Below, in pieces: positions 7,830 through 19,771 of a stretch of 64,000 nt of DNA. The notes below the pieces were generated by a model that worked only from the letters and a program-made list of their open reading frames with translations, made no database searches and was not told the DNA's origin. Position 1 is the first letter of the stretch, and each line of letters begins with the position of its first letter. The position numbers and the translations under genes are program-made. Source of the stretch: Thermodesulfobacteriota bacterium (GTDB lineage Bacteria; Desulfobacterota; Desulfobulbia; Desulfobulbales; JBFMBH01); assembly GCA_040755095.1 (NCBI GenBank), contig JBFMBH010000001.1:62001-126000 (forward strand), written 5' to 3'.

Positions 7830-8864
7830 ATGGTCACAGACAAGCCGCTCACGAGGGTTGCCGGGCTGGGGCTGGCGGTGGCAGTCGCCCTCCTGCTCCT
7901 CAAGCTGGTGGCGTACTACCTCACCGGCTCCAAAGCCATCCTCTCGGATGCCCTGGAGTCGATCATCAACGTCGTCTCCGGCCTCTTCCTTCTGTTCAGC
8001 CTCGCCGTGAGCGCGGAGCCGGCCGATGCCGACCACCCGTACGGCCATGGCAAGATCGAGTTCTTTGCCGCCGGCCTGGAAGGCGGGCTCATCAGCCTGG
8101 CCGCCATCCTCATCTTCATCGAGGCAGTACCGGCCTTCTTCAGCCCGGAGCCGCCCCGATCCCTGGATACCGGTATCCTCCTGGTGGTGGCGGCCGGGCT
8201 GGTCAATCTCGGGGTCGGCTGGGCCTTCGTCCGGGAGGGACGGCGGGTGCGGAGCGAGGCCCTGGCCGCCAACGGCCAGCATCTCCTGGCCGACTTCGTC
8301 ACCAGCGCCGGCGTCATCCTGGGGCTGGTCCTGGTCCGGCTCACCGGCGCCATCTGGCTGGATCCCTTGACCGCCTGTCTGGTGGCCGCCCAGATCCTGT
8401 TCACCGGCTACCGTCTGGTGCGAGCCGCGGTGGGCAGCCTCATGGACACCACCGAGCCCCGGATCCTGGAGCGGGTGGTGGCGGCCTTGAACAGCATCCG
8501 CCAGCCTGGCATGCTCTGCCCGCACGCCCTGCGGGTGCTCCGCTCCGGCCGCCGGCTGCATCTGGATCTCCATGTCAGCCTGCCCCGCAACTGGACCCTG
8601 GAGCAGGTGCATGCCCAGGAAAAGGCCATCAGCCAGGCCCTCCTGGCCGCACTGGAGGAGGAAGGCGAAGCGATGCTCCATCTTGACCCCTGCGACCCCA
8701 GCTGCTGCCGGTGCTGCACCCTCGAGTCGTGCCCGCTGCGGTCGAGCCCGTTTGCCGAGGAGACACCCTGGACGACCAACGGCGTGACCGCCAAGCATGT
8801 CAACGCCTGCCCGCGACGGCTGGAGAGCGCCCCCCGGGCCGCCGCCAGCAAGGGCCGGCCATGA
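7830..8864 (+). CDS. Cation diffusion facilitator family efflux transporter
   Basis: This 344-residue inner-membrane protein exchanges divalent metal ions for protons. It has six hydrophobic segments in the first 220 residues, the signature HPYGHGKIE, SDALESIINV in segment two and HLLADFVTS in segment five, which supply metal-binding residues. A cytosolic domain follows. The C-terminus is unusual: about 60 extra residues include a cysteine-rich stretch (CDPSCCRCCTLESC) and a basic tail, which could add a metal-sensing or metal-delivery site. The gene overlaps prmA by 4 bases. The substrate (Zn, Fe, Mn or other) cannot be read from sequence. Confidence 0.88.
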   Translation: MVTDKPLTRVAGLGLAVAVALLLLKLVAYYLTGSKAILSDALESIINVVSGLFLLFSLAVSAEPADADHPYGHGKIEFFAAGLEGGLISLAAILIFIEAVPAFFSPEPPRSLDTGILLVVAAGLVNLGVGWAFVREGRRVRSEALAANGQHLLADFVTSAGVILGLVLVRLTGAIWLDPLTACLVAAQILFTGYRLVRAAVGSLMDTTEPRILERVVAALNSIRQPGMLCPHALRVLRSGRRLHLDLHVSLPRNWTLEQVHAQEKAISQALLAALEEEGEAMLHLDPCDPSCCRCCTLESCPLRSSPFAEETPWTTNGVTAKHVNACPRRLESAPRAAASKGRP

Positions 8865-9730
8865 GCCCGGACGCCTGGCTGTGCCTGACCGTCGAGCCGG
8901 CTGCCGACCTCCTGGAGCCCCTGGCCGCCCGGCTCGGCGCCCGCCTGGGCGGGGTCGAGATCCGGGGTGGCTGCATCCTGGCCTACCTGGCCGAAGGACC
9001 GGAGCTGGCGGCGCAGGAGGCGAGGCTGCTGGCCGAGATCCAACAGCTGGCCGCAACGGCCCCGGACCTGCCGCCGCCCCTGGTCCGCCGGACACGGGTG
9101 GCGGCCGAGGACTGGGGCCGCAACTGGCAGGCCTTTTTCAAAGCCAGCCGGGTGAGTCCCCGCCTGGTGGTGAAGCCCTCCTGGGAGGCCTTCCCGGCTG
9201 CGCCCGGGGACGTGATCCTGGAGCTGGATCCCGGCATGGCCTTCGGCACCGGCCTGCACGCCACCACCCGTCTCCTGCTGGAGGCCCTGGATGAGGCCCT
9301 GGCTCCGGGCCAGCCCCTGCCGGCCCGGGCCCTGGATCTGGGCACCGGCACCGGCATCCTGGCCATGGCCGCCGCCGGCCTGGGGGTGCCGGCGGTCGTC
9401 GCCCTCGACAACGATCCCCTGGCGGTGGAGATCGCCGCGGCCAATGTGGCGGCCAACAGCCTGGCGTCCCGGGTGCGGGTCTCCGGCGAGGACCTGGCCG
9501 ATTCTACCGGCCCCTTCGACCTTATCCTCGCCAACATCACCCAGGATGTGCTCCTGGAGCTGTCTGTGCCTCTGGCGGCCCGTCTGGCCCCGGGCGGCCG
9601 ACTGCTCCTGTCCGGGCTTCTGGCCGGTGGCCAGGAGGAGCGGGTGTCGGCCTGCTACCAGGGGCTGGGGCTTACGGAAACCGGCCGCCGCTTCCGGGAG
9701 GAGTGGGCGGCCCTGACCTTGCGGCGATGA
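8861..9730 (+). CDS. prmA: Ribosomal protein L11 methyltransferase
   Basis: PrmA trimethylates ribosomal protein L11 using S-adenosylmethionine. The 289-residue protein has an N-terminal substrate-binding region with EDWGRNWQAFFK, the pre-motif PGMAFGTGLHATT, SAM motif I DLGTGTGIL, an acidic LDNDP loop and LILANIT. These are the family's standard landmarks in order. The start at 8861 overlaps the transporter stop (ATGA). It is followed after 13 bases by rsmE, another ribosome-modifying enzyme, a pairing common in bacteria. Confidence 0.93.
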   Translation: MSPDAWLCLTVEPAADLLEPLAARLGARLGGVEIRGGCILAYLAEGPELAAQEARLLAEIQQLAATAPDLPPPLVRRTRVAAEDWGRNWQAFFKASRVSPRLVVKPSWEAFPAAPGDVILELDPGMAFGTGLHATTRLLLEALDEALAPGQPLPARALDLGTGTGILAMAAAGLGVPAVVALDNDPLAVEIAAANVAANSLASRVRVSGEDLADSTGPFDLILANITQDVLLELSVPLAARLAPGGRLLLSGLLAGGQEERVSACYQGLGLTETGRRFREEWAALTLRR

Positions 9731-9743
9731 TGGGCTCCGAGCG

Positions 9744-10472
9744 ATGAGCCGGCACCGCTTCTTCGTGGCCCCAGACCAGCCGCTGGCCGGGGAGACCGTT
9801 CTCGACGGCGAGGAGGCCCATCACCTGAGCACGGTGCTGCGGCTGGGCCCGGGCGCGGCCATCGAGCTGCTGGATGGACAGGGCAGCGTCTACCAGGGGG
9901 AGGTTCTGGCCGCCAGCCGCCGCCAGGTGCGGGTGCGCCTCCTGGAGCAACGCTGGCAGCCGCCGCCGGCACGAAGGCTCATCCTGGCGCCGGCCCTCCT
10001 CAAGAAGAAGGGCTTCGACCTGGTGCTCCAGAAGGCCACCGAGCTGGGGGTGCATGCCCTCCTGCCTGTGCTGAGCCACCGCTGCGTGGCCCAGGCCAAG
10101 GACGAGGTTGCCCGCTGGCCACGCCTGGTGCGCGAGGCGGCCAAGCAGTGCGGGGCCCGCTATCTGCCGGAGCTGTTGCCGCCGCGGCCCCTGGCCGACC
10201 TGGCCGTTGGGCGCGGTCTGGGATTGGCCCTCCATGAAAGCGCCGGGGAGGATCTGGCTGCCTTCCTGGCCCGCTCCGCTCCGCCGGCAGACCTCCTGTG
10301 CCTGGTGGGCCCGGAAGGCGGCTGGGATCCGGAGGACATGGGGGACATCCGGGCCGCCGGGCTGGTGCCGGTGCGCCTGGGCCCGCGGATCCTGCGGGCT
10401 GAGACCGCAGCCCTGGCCGCGGCCGCCATTCTGCAGCTGTGGCTGGGCAATCTGGACAGTGGGGCGGTGTGA
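9744..10472 (+). CDS. rsmE: 16S rRNA (uracil-1498-N3)-methyltransferase
   Basis: RsmE methylates U1498 of 16S rRNA. The 242-residue protein has the N-terminal PUA-like segment (RFFVAPDQPLAGE, EAHHLSTVLRL) and a SPOUT domain with KKKGFDLVLQKATELGV, GPEGGW and LGPRILRAETA, all characteristic. ATG at 9744 has a GAGCGATG context after a short gap from prmA. The next 150 bases hold a 9-bp-periodic repeat array and then dtd. Confidence 0.93.
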   Translation: MSRHRFFVAPDQPLAGETVLDGEEAHHLSTVLRLGPGAAIELLDGQGSVYQGEVLAASRRQVRVRLLEQRWQPPPARRLILAPALLKKKGFDLVLQKATELGVHALLPVLSHRCVAQAKDEVARWPRLVREAAKQCGARYLPELLPPRPLADLAVGRGLGLALHESAGEDLAAFLARSAPPADLLCLVGPEGGWDPEDMGDIRAAGLVPVRLGPRILRAETAALAAAAILQLWLGNLDSGAV

Positions 10473-10487
10473 CGGGAGGGCGCCGGC

Positions 10488-10585
10488 ATGGACGGCATGG
10501 ACAATGACGGAATGGACAATATGGACATGATGGACATGATGGACCACCTGCACCCTGTCCATGGGGTCCATACTGTCCATACCGT
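10488..10585. repeat. 9-bp-periodic ATGGACnnn / GTCCATnnn array, locus A
   Basis: Six ATGGAC units, mostly 9 bases apart (10488, 10497, 10512, 10521, 10530, 10539), are followed by three GTCCAT units (10556, 10566, 10575). The second set is the reverse complement of the first, so the RNA or single-stranded DNA could fold back in several registers. Because the period is a multiple of three, one frame stays open from ATG at 10488 to TGA at 10604 (38 codons, rich in Met/Asp and then His/Val). A GGGAGGG lies 8 bases before that ATG. Related arrays occur at 20624 and 60931, with a variant at 41256. Confidence 0.8.
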
Positions 10586-10620
10586 TCCCGCCACCGCACT
10601 CTGAAGCCAAGGAGCAGCTC

Positions 10621-11070
10621 ATGCGGGCCGTGGTGCAGCGGGTGCAGGAGGCGGCGGTGGCGGTGGCCGGCCAGGAGGTGAGCCGCATCGGCCCTGGCCT
10701 GCTGGTGCTGGTGGGCGTCGACCGGGAGGACCGGGACCAGGACGCTTGCGCCCTGGCGGACAAGATTGCCCACTTGCGGATCTTCGACGATGAGGAGGGC
10801 CGCCTGAACCTCTCGGTGCAGGACAAGGTGGGAGCGGTGCTCCTGGTCTCCCAGTTCACCCTCCTGGGCGACTGCCGCAAGGGCCGCCGGCCGTCCTATG
10901 GCCGGGCGGCGCCGCCGGAGCAAGCGGAAGGGCTCTGCCAGCTTCTGGCCACGGCGCTGAGCCGCCACGGCCTGCCGGTGGCCACCGGCGTCTTCCGGGC
11001 CAACATGGCGGTGAGCCTGGTGAACGACGGCCCGGTGACCCTGCTCCTGGACAGCCGGCGGCTGTTCTGA
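10621..11070 (+). CDS. dtd: D-aminoacyl-tRNA deacylase
   Basis: Dtd removes D-amino acids (and glycine from tRNA-Ala) mischarged on tRNA, a proofreading step in translation. The 149-residue product has the normal length, begins MRAVVQRV, and shows the two active-site motifs [16 protein letters not shown] and [11 protein letters not shown]. In the second, the Gly-cis-Pro that gives chiral selection is intact. ATG at 10621 follows AAGGAG by 6 bases, which fixes the start. The gene lies just after repeat array A and is not overlapped with its neighbours. Confidence 0.95.
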   Translation: MRAVVQRVQEAAVAVAGQEVSRIGPGLLVLVGVDREDRDQDACALADKIAHLRIFDDEEGRLNLSVQDKVGAVLLVSQFTLLGDCRKGRRPSYGRAAPPEQAEGLCQLLATALSRHGLPVATGVFRANMAVSLVNDGPVTLLLDSRRLF

Positions 11071-11163
11071 TCTTGACGGACCGGACGGCACCGGTTTTAA
11101 TGTCATGATTTTTTTCGCTCCCTGCGACGCGGCCTCCGCGGCCCATCCGACCACCCCATCCCT

Positions 11164-12498
11164 GTGACCCTGGCGGCGTATACCTGGCTGACCCGTTTGG
11201 CCGCCCTGGTCGCTGGCCCACCCTTCCTGGCCTATGCCGGCCTCAGCGGCCGCCACCGGGATGGCCTGCGCCAGCGCCTCGGCCTCGGCCCCCCCCCGCT
11301 GCCGACTGCCGACCCCCGGCCGCGGCTGTGGCTCCATGCCGCCTCGGTGGGGGAGGTGCAGGTGGTGCGCTCCCTGATCGCGGCCCTGGACGGGATCCTG
11401 GGGGAGGTGGCGGTGGTGGTCTCCACGGTCACCCCGCACGGACAGGCCTGTGCCCGGCAGCAGCTGCCAGCAGAGATTCCCTGCTTCTTTGCGCCCCTGG
11501 ACCTGCCCGCGGTGGTGCGGCGGGTGGTCCAGCAGGTGCGGCCGGCCCTCTATGTGCCGGTGGAGACCGAGCTGTGGCCCCATATGCTGGCGTACGCCCA
11601 CGCCTATGGCAGCCGGCTGGTGCTCTTGAACGGCCGGCTGTCCGAACGGTCGTTTGACCGCTACCGCCGGATCCGGGGGCTCATCGCCCCGCTTTTGGCC
11701 CGCTTCGAGGCCCTGGCGGTGATCGACGCCGTGGATCGGGATCGCTACCTGGCCCTGGGCGCCGATCCATCCCGGGTGCGGGTGCTGGGCAACGCCAAGT
11801 ATGACCTGGCCGCAGGTCCCGACGTGGCAGAGGCCGGCCGGCTGCGCCGCCGGCTGGGCCTTGCGCCCGGCCAGCCGGTGCTGGTGGCCGGCAGCACCCA
11901 TACCGGCGAGGACGAGGTGCTGCTGGCCGCCTTCGCCTCGTTGCGGCCCCGTTTCCCGGACCTGGTCCTGGTGCTGGCGCCCCGCCACCTGGCCCGGCTG
12001 CCGAAGGTGGCCGAGTCGATCACCCGACTGGGCGCCGAGCACCGGCTGCTGAGCGCGGTGCAGGGCGATGGCCGGCCGGCGCCGGTCATCCTGGTGGATA
12101 CCATGGGCGACCTGGGCCGGCTTTACGGCCTGGCCTTCATGACCTTCTGCGGCGGCAGCCTGGTGCCCAAGGGTGGGCACAACCTCCTGGAGGCCGCGGT
12201 GTGGGGCCGGCCGATCCTCTTCGGCCCCCATACTGCGGACTTCCAGGATGCCCGGGAGCTCCTGGAGCGGCGCGGAGCCGGCTTCCTGGTCGACGACGCC
12301 GGGGGCATCACCGGCACCTGGCTGCGGCTGGCCAGCGACCAGGCGGCCTATGCCACGTGCTGCCGGGCAGCCCGGCAGGCAGCCCTGGAGCAGCAGGGCG
12401 CAGCCCGGCGCCAGGCCAGGCTGCTGCACGAGATTCTGACCGGGCCGCTCCGGCGGGACCCGGCCCGTTCACACCCAACCACACCGGAGCTGCCATGA
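11164..12498 (+). CDS. waaA: 3-deoxy-D-manno-octulosonic acid (Kdo) transferase
   Basis: WaaA attaches Kdo to lipid IVA at the cytoplasmic face of the inner membrane, the step that joins lipid A to the core. The 444-residue GT-B enzyme has an N-terminal hydrophobic anchor, [19 protein letters not shown], a nucleotide-sugar domain with [13 protein letters not shown], and [16 protein letters not shown]. These are standard WaaA motifs. The start is GTG at 11164; the preceding 90 bases include an AT-rich patch near 11096-11115 that may hold a promoter. The stop overlaps carA by 4 bases. It shows the organism makes lipopolysaccharide or at least lipid A. Confidence 0.92.
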   Translation: MTLAAYTWLTRLAALVAGPPFLAYAGLSGRHRDGLRQRLGLGPPPLPTADPRPRLWLHAASVGEVQVVRSLIAALDGILGEVAVVVSTVTPHGQACARQQLPAEIPCFFAPLDLPAVVRRVVQQVRPALYVPVETELWPHMLAYAHAYGSRLVLLNGRLSERSFDRYRRIRGLIAPLLARFEALAVIDAVDRDRYLALGADPSRVRVLGNAKYDLAAGPDVAEAGRLRRRLGLAPGQPVLVAGSTHTGEDEVLLAAFASLRPRFPDLVLVLAPRHLARLPKVAESITRLGAEHRLLSAVQGDGRPAPVILVDTMGDLGRLYGLAFMTFCGGSLVPKGGHNLLEAAVWGRPILFGPHTADFQDARELLERRGAGFLVDDAGGITGTWLRLASDQAAYATCCRAARQAALEQQGAARRQARLLHEILTGPLRRDPARSHPTTPELP

Positions 12499-13637
12499 AA
12501 GCGCTCATCGCACTGGAAGACGGCACCATCTTCGCCGGCCAATCCTTCACCGGCGCCGGCGAGGCCGCGGGCGAGCTGGTCTTCAACACCGCCATGTCCG
12601 GCTACCAGGAGGTGCTCACCGACCCCTCCTACAAGGGCCAGATGGTGACCATGACCTATCCCCTCATCGGCAACTACGGAGTCAACCCCGAGGATATGGA
12701 GTCGGCGGCCATCCAGGTGGAGGCCTTCCTGGTCCGGGAATACTCGCCGTATCCCAGCAACTTCCGCTCCACGGGCTCCCTGGTGGACTTCCTCAAGAGG
12801 GACGGCATCCTGGGGGTGGAAGGGATCGACACCCGGGCCCTCACCCGCCACATCCGGCTGGGTGGGGCGATGAAGGCGTATGTCTCCACCGAGGACCTGG
12901 ATCCCGTCAGCCTGGTGGAGCGGGCCCGCCGCTCGCCGGGTCTGGTGGGCCGCAACCTGGTGCAGGAGGTCACCTGCGCCGAGCCCTATGCCTGGGTGGA
13001 CGGCCGTCCCCGTCCCGGCCTTCATCTGGCGGCGGCGCCGGCCGGCTGCCGGCGGGTGGTGGCCCTGGACTGCGGCCTCAAGTACAACCAGCTGCGCCTC
13101 ATGACCGAGCGGGGCTGCTTTGTGCAGGTGCTGCCGGCCGGGACGCCGGCGGCCGAGATCCTGGCCCTGCAGCCGGACGGCGTCTTTCTCTCCAACGGCC
13201 CTGGCGATCCGGCGGCCCTGGCCGGCCTTGTCGCCACGGTGCGGGATCTCCTGGGGAGAGCACCGATCTTCGGCATCTGCCTCGGCCACCAGATCCTGGG
13301 CCTGGCCTATGGCGGCCGCACCTACAAGCTCAAATTCGGCCACCGGGGCTCCAACCAGCCGGTGAAGGACCGCACCACCGGCCGCATCGAGATCACGGCC
13401 CAGAACCATGGCTTTGCCGTCGATCTCGCCTCCCTGGATCCGGCCGAGGTGGAGCTGACCCACGAAAACCTCAACGACGGCAGCTCGGAGGGCATGCGCC
13501 ACCGCCGCTTCCCGGCCTTCTCCGTCCAGTACCATCCGGAGAACGCCCCAGGCCCCCATGACTCGGTCTATCTCTTCGACCGTTTCCTGGAGCTGATGGC
13601 CGCCTGGAGCCCGGCCGCCGCCGCACCGGCACGCTGA
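12495..13637 (+). CDS. carA: Carbamoyl-phosphate synthase, small (glutaminase) subunit
   Basis: CarA hydrolyses glutamine and channels ammonia to CarB to make carbamoyl phosphate for arginine and pyrimidine synthesis. The 380-residue protein has the N-terminal CPS domain ([22 protein letters not shown]) and a class I amidotransferase domain with the nucleophile in GICLGHQ and the His-Glu pair in QYHPEN. ATG at 12495 overlaps the waaA stop, and carB follows after 59 bases, the usual carAB order. Confidence 0.95.
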   Translation: MKALIALEDGTIFAGQSFTGAGEAAGELVFNTAMSGYQEVLTDPSYKGQMVTMTYPLIGNYGVNPEDMESAAIQVEAFLVREYSPYPSNFRSTGSLVDFLKRDGILGVEGIDTRALTRHIRLGGAMKAYVSTEDLDPVSLVERARRSPGLVGRNLVQEVTCAEPYAWVDGRPRPGLHLAAAPAGCRRVVALDCGLKYNQLRLMTERGCFVQVLPAGTPAAEILALQPDGVFLSNGPGDPAALAGLVATVRDLLGRAPIFGICLGHQILGLAYGGRTYKLKFGHRGSNQPVKDRTTGRIEITAQNHGFAVDLASLDPAEVELTHENLNDGSSEGMRHRRFPAFSVQYHPENAPGPHDSVYLFDRFLELMAAWSPAAAAPAR

Positions 13638-13696
13638 CCGCGGCCGGCCGTTCGTTTTCGTCCCCTTCGATCCCCCCTTGGCGGAAGGAAACCCCC

Positions 13697-16600
13697 ATGC
13701 CCAAGCGCACGGATATCAAGAAGATCCTCATCATCGGCTCGGGACCGATCATCATCAGCCAGGCCTGCGAGTTCGACTACTCGGGCACCCAGGCGGTGAA
13801 GGCCCTCAAGGAGGAGGGCTTCCAGGTGGTGCTCATCAACTCCAACCCCGCCACCATCATGACCGATCCGGAGCTGGCCGACCGCACCTACGTCGAGCCG
13901 ATCACCCCGGAGATGGTGGCCAAGGTTATCGAGATCGAGCGGCCGGATGCCATCCTGCCCACCCTGGGCGGCCAGACCGGCCTCAACACCGCCATCCGGG
14001 TGGCCGAGCTGGGCGTCTTGGAGCGCTTCGGGGTGGAGATGCTGGCCGCCGATGTGGAGGTGATCCGGAAGGCGGAGGGCCGGGAGCTGTTCCGGGCGGC
14101 CATGAAGCGCATCGGCCTTGCGGTGCCGGAGAGCGCCATCGTCCATACCCTGGCCGAGGCCCGCCAGGCCGGGGAGGAGATCGGCTTTCCCATCATCGTC
14201 CGCCCGTCCTTCACCCTGGGGGGCACCGGTGGCGGCGTGGCCTTCAACAGCCGGGAGTTGGAGGCCCTGTGCACCGCCGGTCTCGATCTGTCCTTGAACC
14301 ACGAGGTGATGCTGGAAAAGAGCCTCCTGGGCTGGAAAGAATACGAGTTGGAGGTGATGCGGGACAAGAAGGACAACGTGGTCATCGTCTGCCCCATCGA
14401 GAACTTCGACCCCATGGGCGTCCACACCGGCGACAGCATCACGGTGGCACCGGCCCAGACCCTCACCGACCGGGAATACCAGGCGATGCGGGACGCCTCC
14501 ATTGCCATCATGCGGGAGATCGGCGTCGAGACCGGCGGCTCCAACGTCCAGTTTGCGGTCAATCCGGCAGACGGCGAGCTCATGGTCATCGAGATGAATC
14601 CCCGGGTGTCCCGGAGCTCGGCCCTGGCCTCCAAGGCCACCGGCTTTCCCATTGCCAAGATCGCCGCCAAGCTGGCGGTGGGCTATACCCTGGATGAGAT
14701 CCGAAACGATATCACCCGGGAGACCTACGCCTCCTTTGAGCCGACCATCGACTACTGCGTGGTCAAGATCCCCCGCTGGACCTTCGAAAAATTCCCGGAG
14801 ACCGAAGACATCCTCACCACGGCCATGAAGTCGGTGGGCGAGACCATGGCTATTGGCCGCACCTTCAAGGAGGCCCTGCAAAAGGGGCTGCGCTCCCTGG
14901 AGATCGGCCGCTTTGGCTTTGGCGGCGACGGCAAGGACTCCCTGCGTCATCTCGATGCCTACGATCTGGAGCAGGGCCTCCGGCGGCCGCATTCGGCCCG
15001 GATCTTCCATCTCCACGAGGCCTTGAGCCGGGGGATGAGCGTTGCCGCCATGGCCGAGCTGACCGGGGTCGATCCCTGGTTCCTGCACAACCTGGCCCAG
15101 ATCGTGGACGAGGAGCGGGCGGTGGCGGCGGGCGGCTTTGCCGGCCTCGATGCCGAGCGGCTGCGCGGTGCCAAGCGCCTGGGCTTTTCGGACCGCCAGC
15201 TCGGGCATCTCACCGGCACCGCCGAGGCGGATATCCGGGAGCTCCGGGGCCGGCATGGGGTGCAGCCGGTGTACAAGCTGGTGGACACCTGCGCCGCCGA
15301 GTTCGAGGCCTACACCCCGTATTACTACTCCACCTACGAGGAGGAGAATGAGGCCCGGGTCAGCGATCGCCGGAAGGTGATGATCCTGGGCGGCGGCCCC
15401 AACCGCATCGGCCAGGGTATCGAGTTCGACTACTGCTGCGTGCACGCCTCCTTCGCCCTGCGGGAGCTGGGGGTGGAAAGCATCATGGTCAACAGCAATC
15501 CGGAGACGGTGAGCACCGACTACGACACCTCGGACAAGCTCTACTTCGAGCCCCTCACCGCCGAGGACGTGCTCCACATCATCGGCACCGAGAAGCCCGA
15601 AGGGGTGATCGTCCAGTTCGGCGGCCAGACGCCTTTGAACCTGGCCCTGCCCCTGGCCCGGGCCGGGGTGCCGATCCTGGGCACCTCGCCGGACAGCATC
15701 GACCGCACCGAGGATCGCAAGCGCTTCAAGCAGTTCCTCCAGAAGCTGGGTCTCCGGCAGCCGGACAACGATACCGCCTTCACCCTGGAGGAGGCCCTGG
15801 AGGTGGCCGGCCGCATCGGCTATCCGGTGGTGGTGCGGCCCTCCTACGTGCTGGGTGGCCGCGCCATGCGCATCGTCTACGAGCCGGCCGGCCTGGTGAG
15901 CTTCATGTCCTCGGCCATCCTCGCCTCCTCGGAGCATCCGGTGCTCATCGACAAGTTCCTGGAGGATGCCATCGAGGTGGATGTGGACGCCATCTCCGAC
16001 GGCAGCCAGACGGTGATCGGCGGCATCATGCAGCATATCGAGGAGGCAGGCATCCATTCCGGCGACTCGGCCTGCGTGCTGCCGCCCCACACCCTGGACC
16101 CGGGCCTGGTGGAGGAGATCCGCCAGGCGACCCGGGCCATGGCCGCGGAGCTCCGGGTGGTGGGCCTCATGAACATCCAGTTCGCGGTCCAGGACAACAC
16201 GGTCTATGTGCTGGAGGTGAACCCCCGGGCCTCCCGGACCATCCCCTTTGTCAGCAAGGCCACCGGCGTGCCCCTGGCCAAGCTGGCCACCAGGGTGATG
16301 CTGGGCCAGAGCCTGGCCGAGCTGGGCCTCACCGGGGAGCGGCAGGTCAGCCACTTCGCGGTCAAGGAGGCCGTGTTCCCCTTCGATCGCTTCCCCAACG
16401 TGGATACCCTGCTGGGCCCGGAGATGAAGTCCACCGGCGAGGTCATGGGCCTGGACTTCTCCCTGGGCCTGGCCTACGCCAAGTCCCAGATCGCCGCCGG
16501 CCAGACCATTCCGGAGAAAGGCTCGGTCCTCATCTCGGTGCGGGACGAGGACAAGCCGGAGGTGGTGGAGATCGCCCGGGAGCTGGCCGAGATGGGCTTT

Positions 16601-16909
16601 GCCATCCTGGCCACCCGGGGTACCGCCGCCTATCTCGCCGAGCACGGGGTGCCCTGCCAGCGGGTGTTCAAGATCTCCGAGGGCCGGCCCCACATCCTGG
16701 ACAAGATCCAGGATGCCGGCATCCAGTGGATCATCAACACCTCCATGGGCTCCCGCACCACCCAGGACTCCTTCCAGATCCGGCGTGCCGCCCTGGACTA
16801 CCACCTGCCCTATTCGACCACCGTGGCCGGAGCCCTGTCCATGGTGATGGCCATCCGCACCGTGCGGGAGCGCCGGCTGGAGGTGAAGGCCCTGCAGGAG
16901 TATTTCTGA
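13697..16909 (+). CDS. carB: Carbamoyl-phosphate synthase, large subunit
   Basis: CarB uses two ATP-grasp domains to form carboxyphosphate, carbamate and then carbamoyl phosphate. The 1,070-residue protein has the full layout: a first half with [18 protein letters not shown] and [12 protein letters not shown], an internal oligomerisation region, a second half with [17 protein letters not shown] and [11 protein letters not shown], and a C-terminal methylglyoxal-synthase-like allosteric domain. ATG at 13697 has GGCGGAAGGA upstream. Nothing is missing. Confidence 0.97.
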   Translation: MPKRTDIKKILIIGSGPIIISQACEFDYSGTQAVKALKEEGFQVVLINSNPATIMTDPELADRTYVEPITPEMVAKVIEIERPDAILPTLGGQTGLNTAIRVAELGVLERFGVEMLAADVEVIRKAEGRELFRAAMKRIGLAVPESAIVHTLAEARQAGEEIGFPIIVRPSFTLGGTGGGVAFNSRELEALCTAGLDLSLNHEVMLEKSLLGWKEYELEVMRDKKDNVVIVCPIENFDPMGVHTGDSITVAPAQTLTDREYQAMRDASIAIMREIGVETGGSNVQFAVNPADGELMVIEMNPRVSRSSALASKATGFPIAKIAAKLAVGYTLDEIRNDITRETYASFEPTIDYCVVKIPRWTFEKFPETEDILTTAMKSVGETMAIGRTFKEALQKGLRSLEIGRFGFGGDGKDSLRHLDAYDLEQGLRRPHSARIFHLHEALSRGMSVAAMAELTGVDPWFLHNLAQIVDEERAVAAGGFAGLDAERLRGAKRLGFSDRQLGHLTGTAEADIRELRGRHGVQPVYKLVDTCAAEFEAYTPYYYSTYEEENEARVSDRRKVMILGGGPNRIGQGIEFDYCCVHASFALRELGVESIMVNSNPETVSTDYDTSDKLYFEPLTAEDVLHIIGTEKPEGVIVQFGGQTPLNLALPLARAGVPILGTSPDSIDRTEDRKRFKQFLQKLGLRQPDNDTAFTLEEALEVAGRIGYPVVVRPSYVLGGRAMRIVYEPAGLVSFMSSAILASSEHPVLIDKFLEDAIEVDVDAISDGSQTVIGGIMQHIEEAGIHSGDSACVLPPHTLDPGLVEEIRQATRAMAAELRVVGLMNIQFAVQDNTVYVLEVNPRASRTIPFVSKATGVPLAKLATRVMLGQSLAELGLTGERQVSHFAVKEAVFPFDRFPNVDTLLGPEMKSTGEVMGLDFSLGLAYAKSQIAAGQTIPEKGSVLISVRDEDKPEVVEIARELAEMGFAILATRGTAAYLAEHGVPCQRVFKISEGRPHILDKIQDAGIQWIINTSMGSRTTQDSFQIRRAALDYHLPYSTTVAGALSMVMAIRTVRERRLEVKALQEYF

Positions 16910-17000
16910 GCCGGCATTGTGCCCGCAGGACCGGTGAGCCGGGCGTTTCTCGGTCGCGGTCGCGGCACCAGGAAGCCGGCCCATGCCTCAGGAGGAACCG

Positions 17001-17225
17001 ATGTTGACGAAGACCGTGGATGTCAAAGAGGGGCTGCCAGAGTTGAAGGGGTTGTTGTCCCTGGTGGCAGATGGCACCGAGGTCGTCCTCGTCGAGGGCG
17101 ATACGCCCATCGCGCGCCTGCTGCCCGTAACCAAGCGGGTGGCGGGCCTGCACACCGGGTCCATTTGGACCAGCGAGGATTTCGATGAGCCTCTTCCCGA
17201 TGCGTTTTGGACAGGAAGCGCATGA
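17001..17225 (+). CDS. Phd/YefM-type antitoxin
   Basis: The 74-residue protein starts MLTKTVDVKEGLPELKGLLSLV, followed by GTEVVLVEGDTPIARLLPV. This is the DNA-binding fold of Phd-type antitoxins that pair with PIN toxins. The C-terminal SEDFDEPLPDAFW segment fits a toxin-binding tail. ATG at 17001 is 6 bases after AGGAGG, so it is preferred over an ATG 18 bases earlier. The stop overlaps the toxin start by 4 bases. Confidence 0.85.
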   Translation: MLTKTVDVKEGLPELKGLLSLVADGTEVVLVEGDTPIARLLPVTKRVAGLHTGSIWTSEDFDEPLPDAFWTGSA

Positions 17226-17608
17226 AGCTCCTTTTCGACACCCACACCTTCATCTGGTGGGACAGCGAGCCACTCAAGCTGAGCGCACAAGTCCTGGGCC
17301 TGTGTGAGGATACAGGGAATACTCTGCTGGTCAGCGTGGCGAGCCTTTGGGAAATGCAGATCAAGCTCCAGCTGGGCAAGCTCAGGCTGCGCACCCCATT
17401 GGCCGATCTGGTTTCGGGCCAGCAACGCATCAACCGGGTTGAAATCCTTGACGTCAGGCTCGAGCACGTCATGGCTCTGGAAGGGCTGCCGCCTCGTCAT
17501 CGGGATCCCTTCGACCGCCTGTTGGTTGCTCAGGCACTGGTCGAGGAGGCTGTACTCCTGAGCAGGGACCCGATCTTTGCCGACTATCCAGTCCGGATCG
17601 AGTGGTAG
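17222..17608 (+). CDS. PIN-domain ribonuclease toxin
   Basis: VapC-like PIN toxins cut RNA (often tRNA or rRNA) with a cluster of acidic residues and two metal ions. The 128-residue protein has LLFDTHTFIWW with the first Asp, SVASLWEMQIK with the conserved Glu, a DPFDRLLVAQAL motif with the third acidic group, and ends near SRDPIFADYPV. This places it in the PIN_Sll0205-like group, which is usually paired with Phd-type antitoxins, as here. A related pair is at 30021-30664. Confidence 0.88.
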   Translation: MKLLFDTHTFIWWDSEPLKLSAQVLGLCEDTGNTLLVSVASLWEMQIKLQLGKLRLRTPLADLVSGQQRINRVEILDVRLEHVMALEGLPPRHRDPFDRLLVAQALVEEAVLLSRDPIFADYPVRIEW

Positions 17609-17885
17609 GGACCACAGACAGCCTGGGCACGATCATCGCTTGGAAGCCGGCGGCAGGGCCACCCTGCACAAGGCCGGCTTCCCCGCGTGGCGGCCCGTCG
17701 GGTTTTCCGGCCGAGCCTCTTTTCTTTTGCTCGCTGCCCGAAGATGGAGTACAAAGGACGGAAGTCCGGGCACCAGGAGGCAGCCTTGGCCACCTGCACG
17801 GGCGGGCGGCCTGGCCGCCGGTCCAGGCGCCCGGCTCCACCCCGCCTCTTCGGGTTGACTATTCTGATGCAGTAGGGAGGCTTCC

Positions 17886-19712
<1,827 letters not shown>

Positions 19713-19726
19713 CCCCTGCCTTCCCG

Positions 19727-19759
19727 CCCCCTGGCGCGGCCCGCGCCAGGGGGCTTCTT
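19727..19759 (+). terminator. Rho-independent-like terminator after ftsH
   Basis: CCCCCTGGCGC (19727-19737) pairs perfectly with GCGCCAGGGGG (19743-19753) around a 5-base loop, and CTTCTT follows. The 11-bp GC stem is strong; the U-tract is weak. It separates ftsH from folP. Confidence 0.75.
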
Positions 19760-19771
19760 GCCTCCGCCGCC

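Noticed and set aside
10488-10585. 9-bp repeats considered as a CRISPR array
   Set aside because: Units are far too short, with no spacers of constant length and no cas genes in the window.
13568-16984. Open frame of 1,138 codons opposite carB
   Set aside because: carB is complete and conserved on the plus strand; the antisense frame has no domain.
17840-17866. TTGACT upstream of ftsH considered as a -35 element
   Set aside because: At normal spacing the -10 would fall on the ribosome-binding site and no -10-like hexamer is present.
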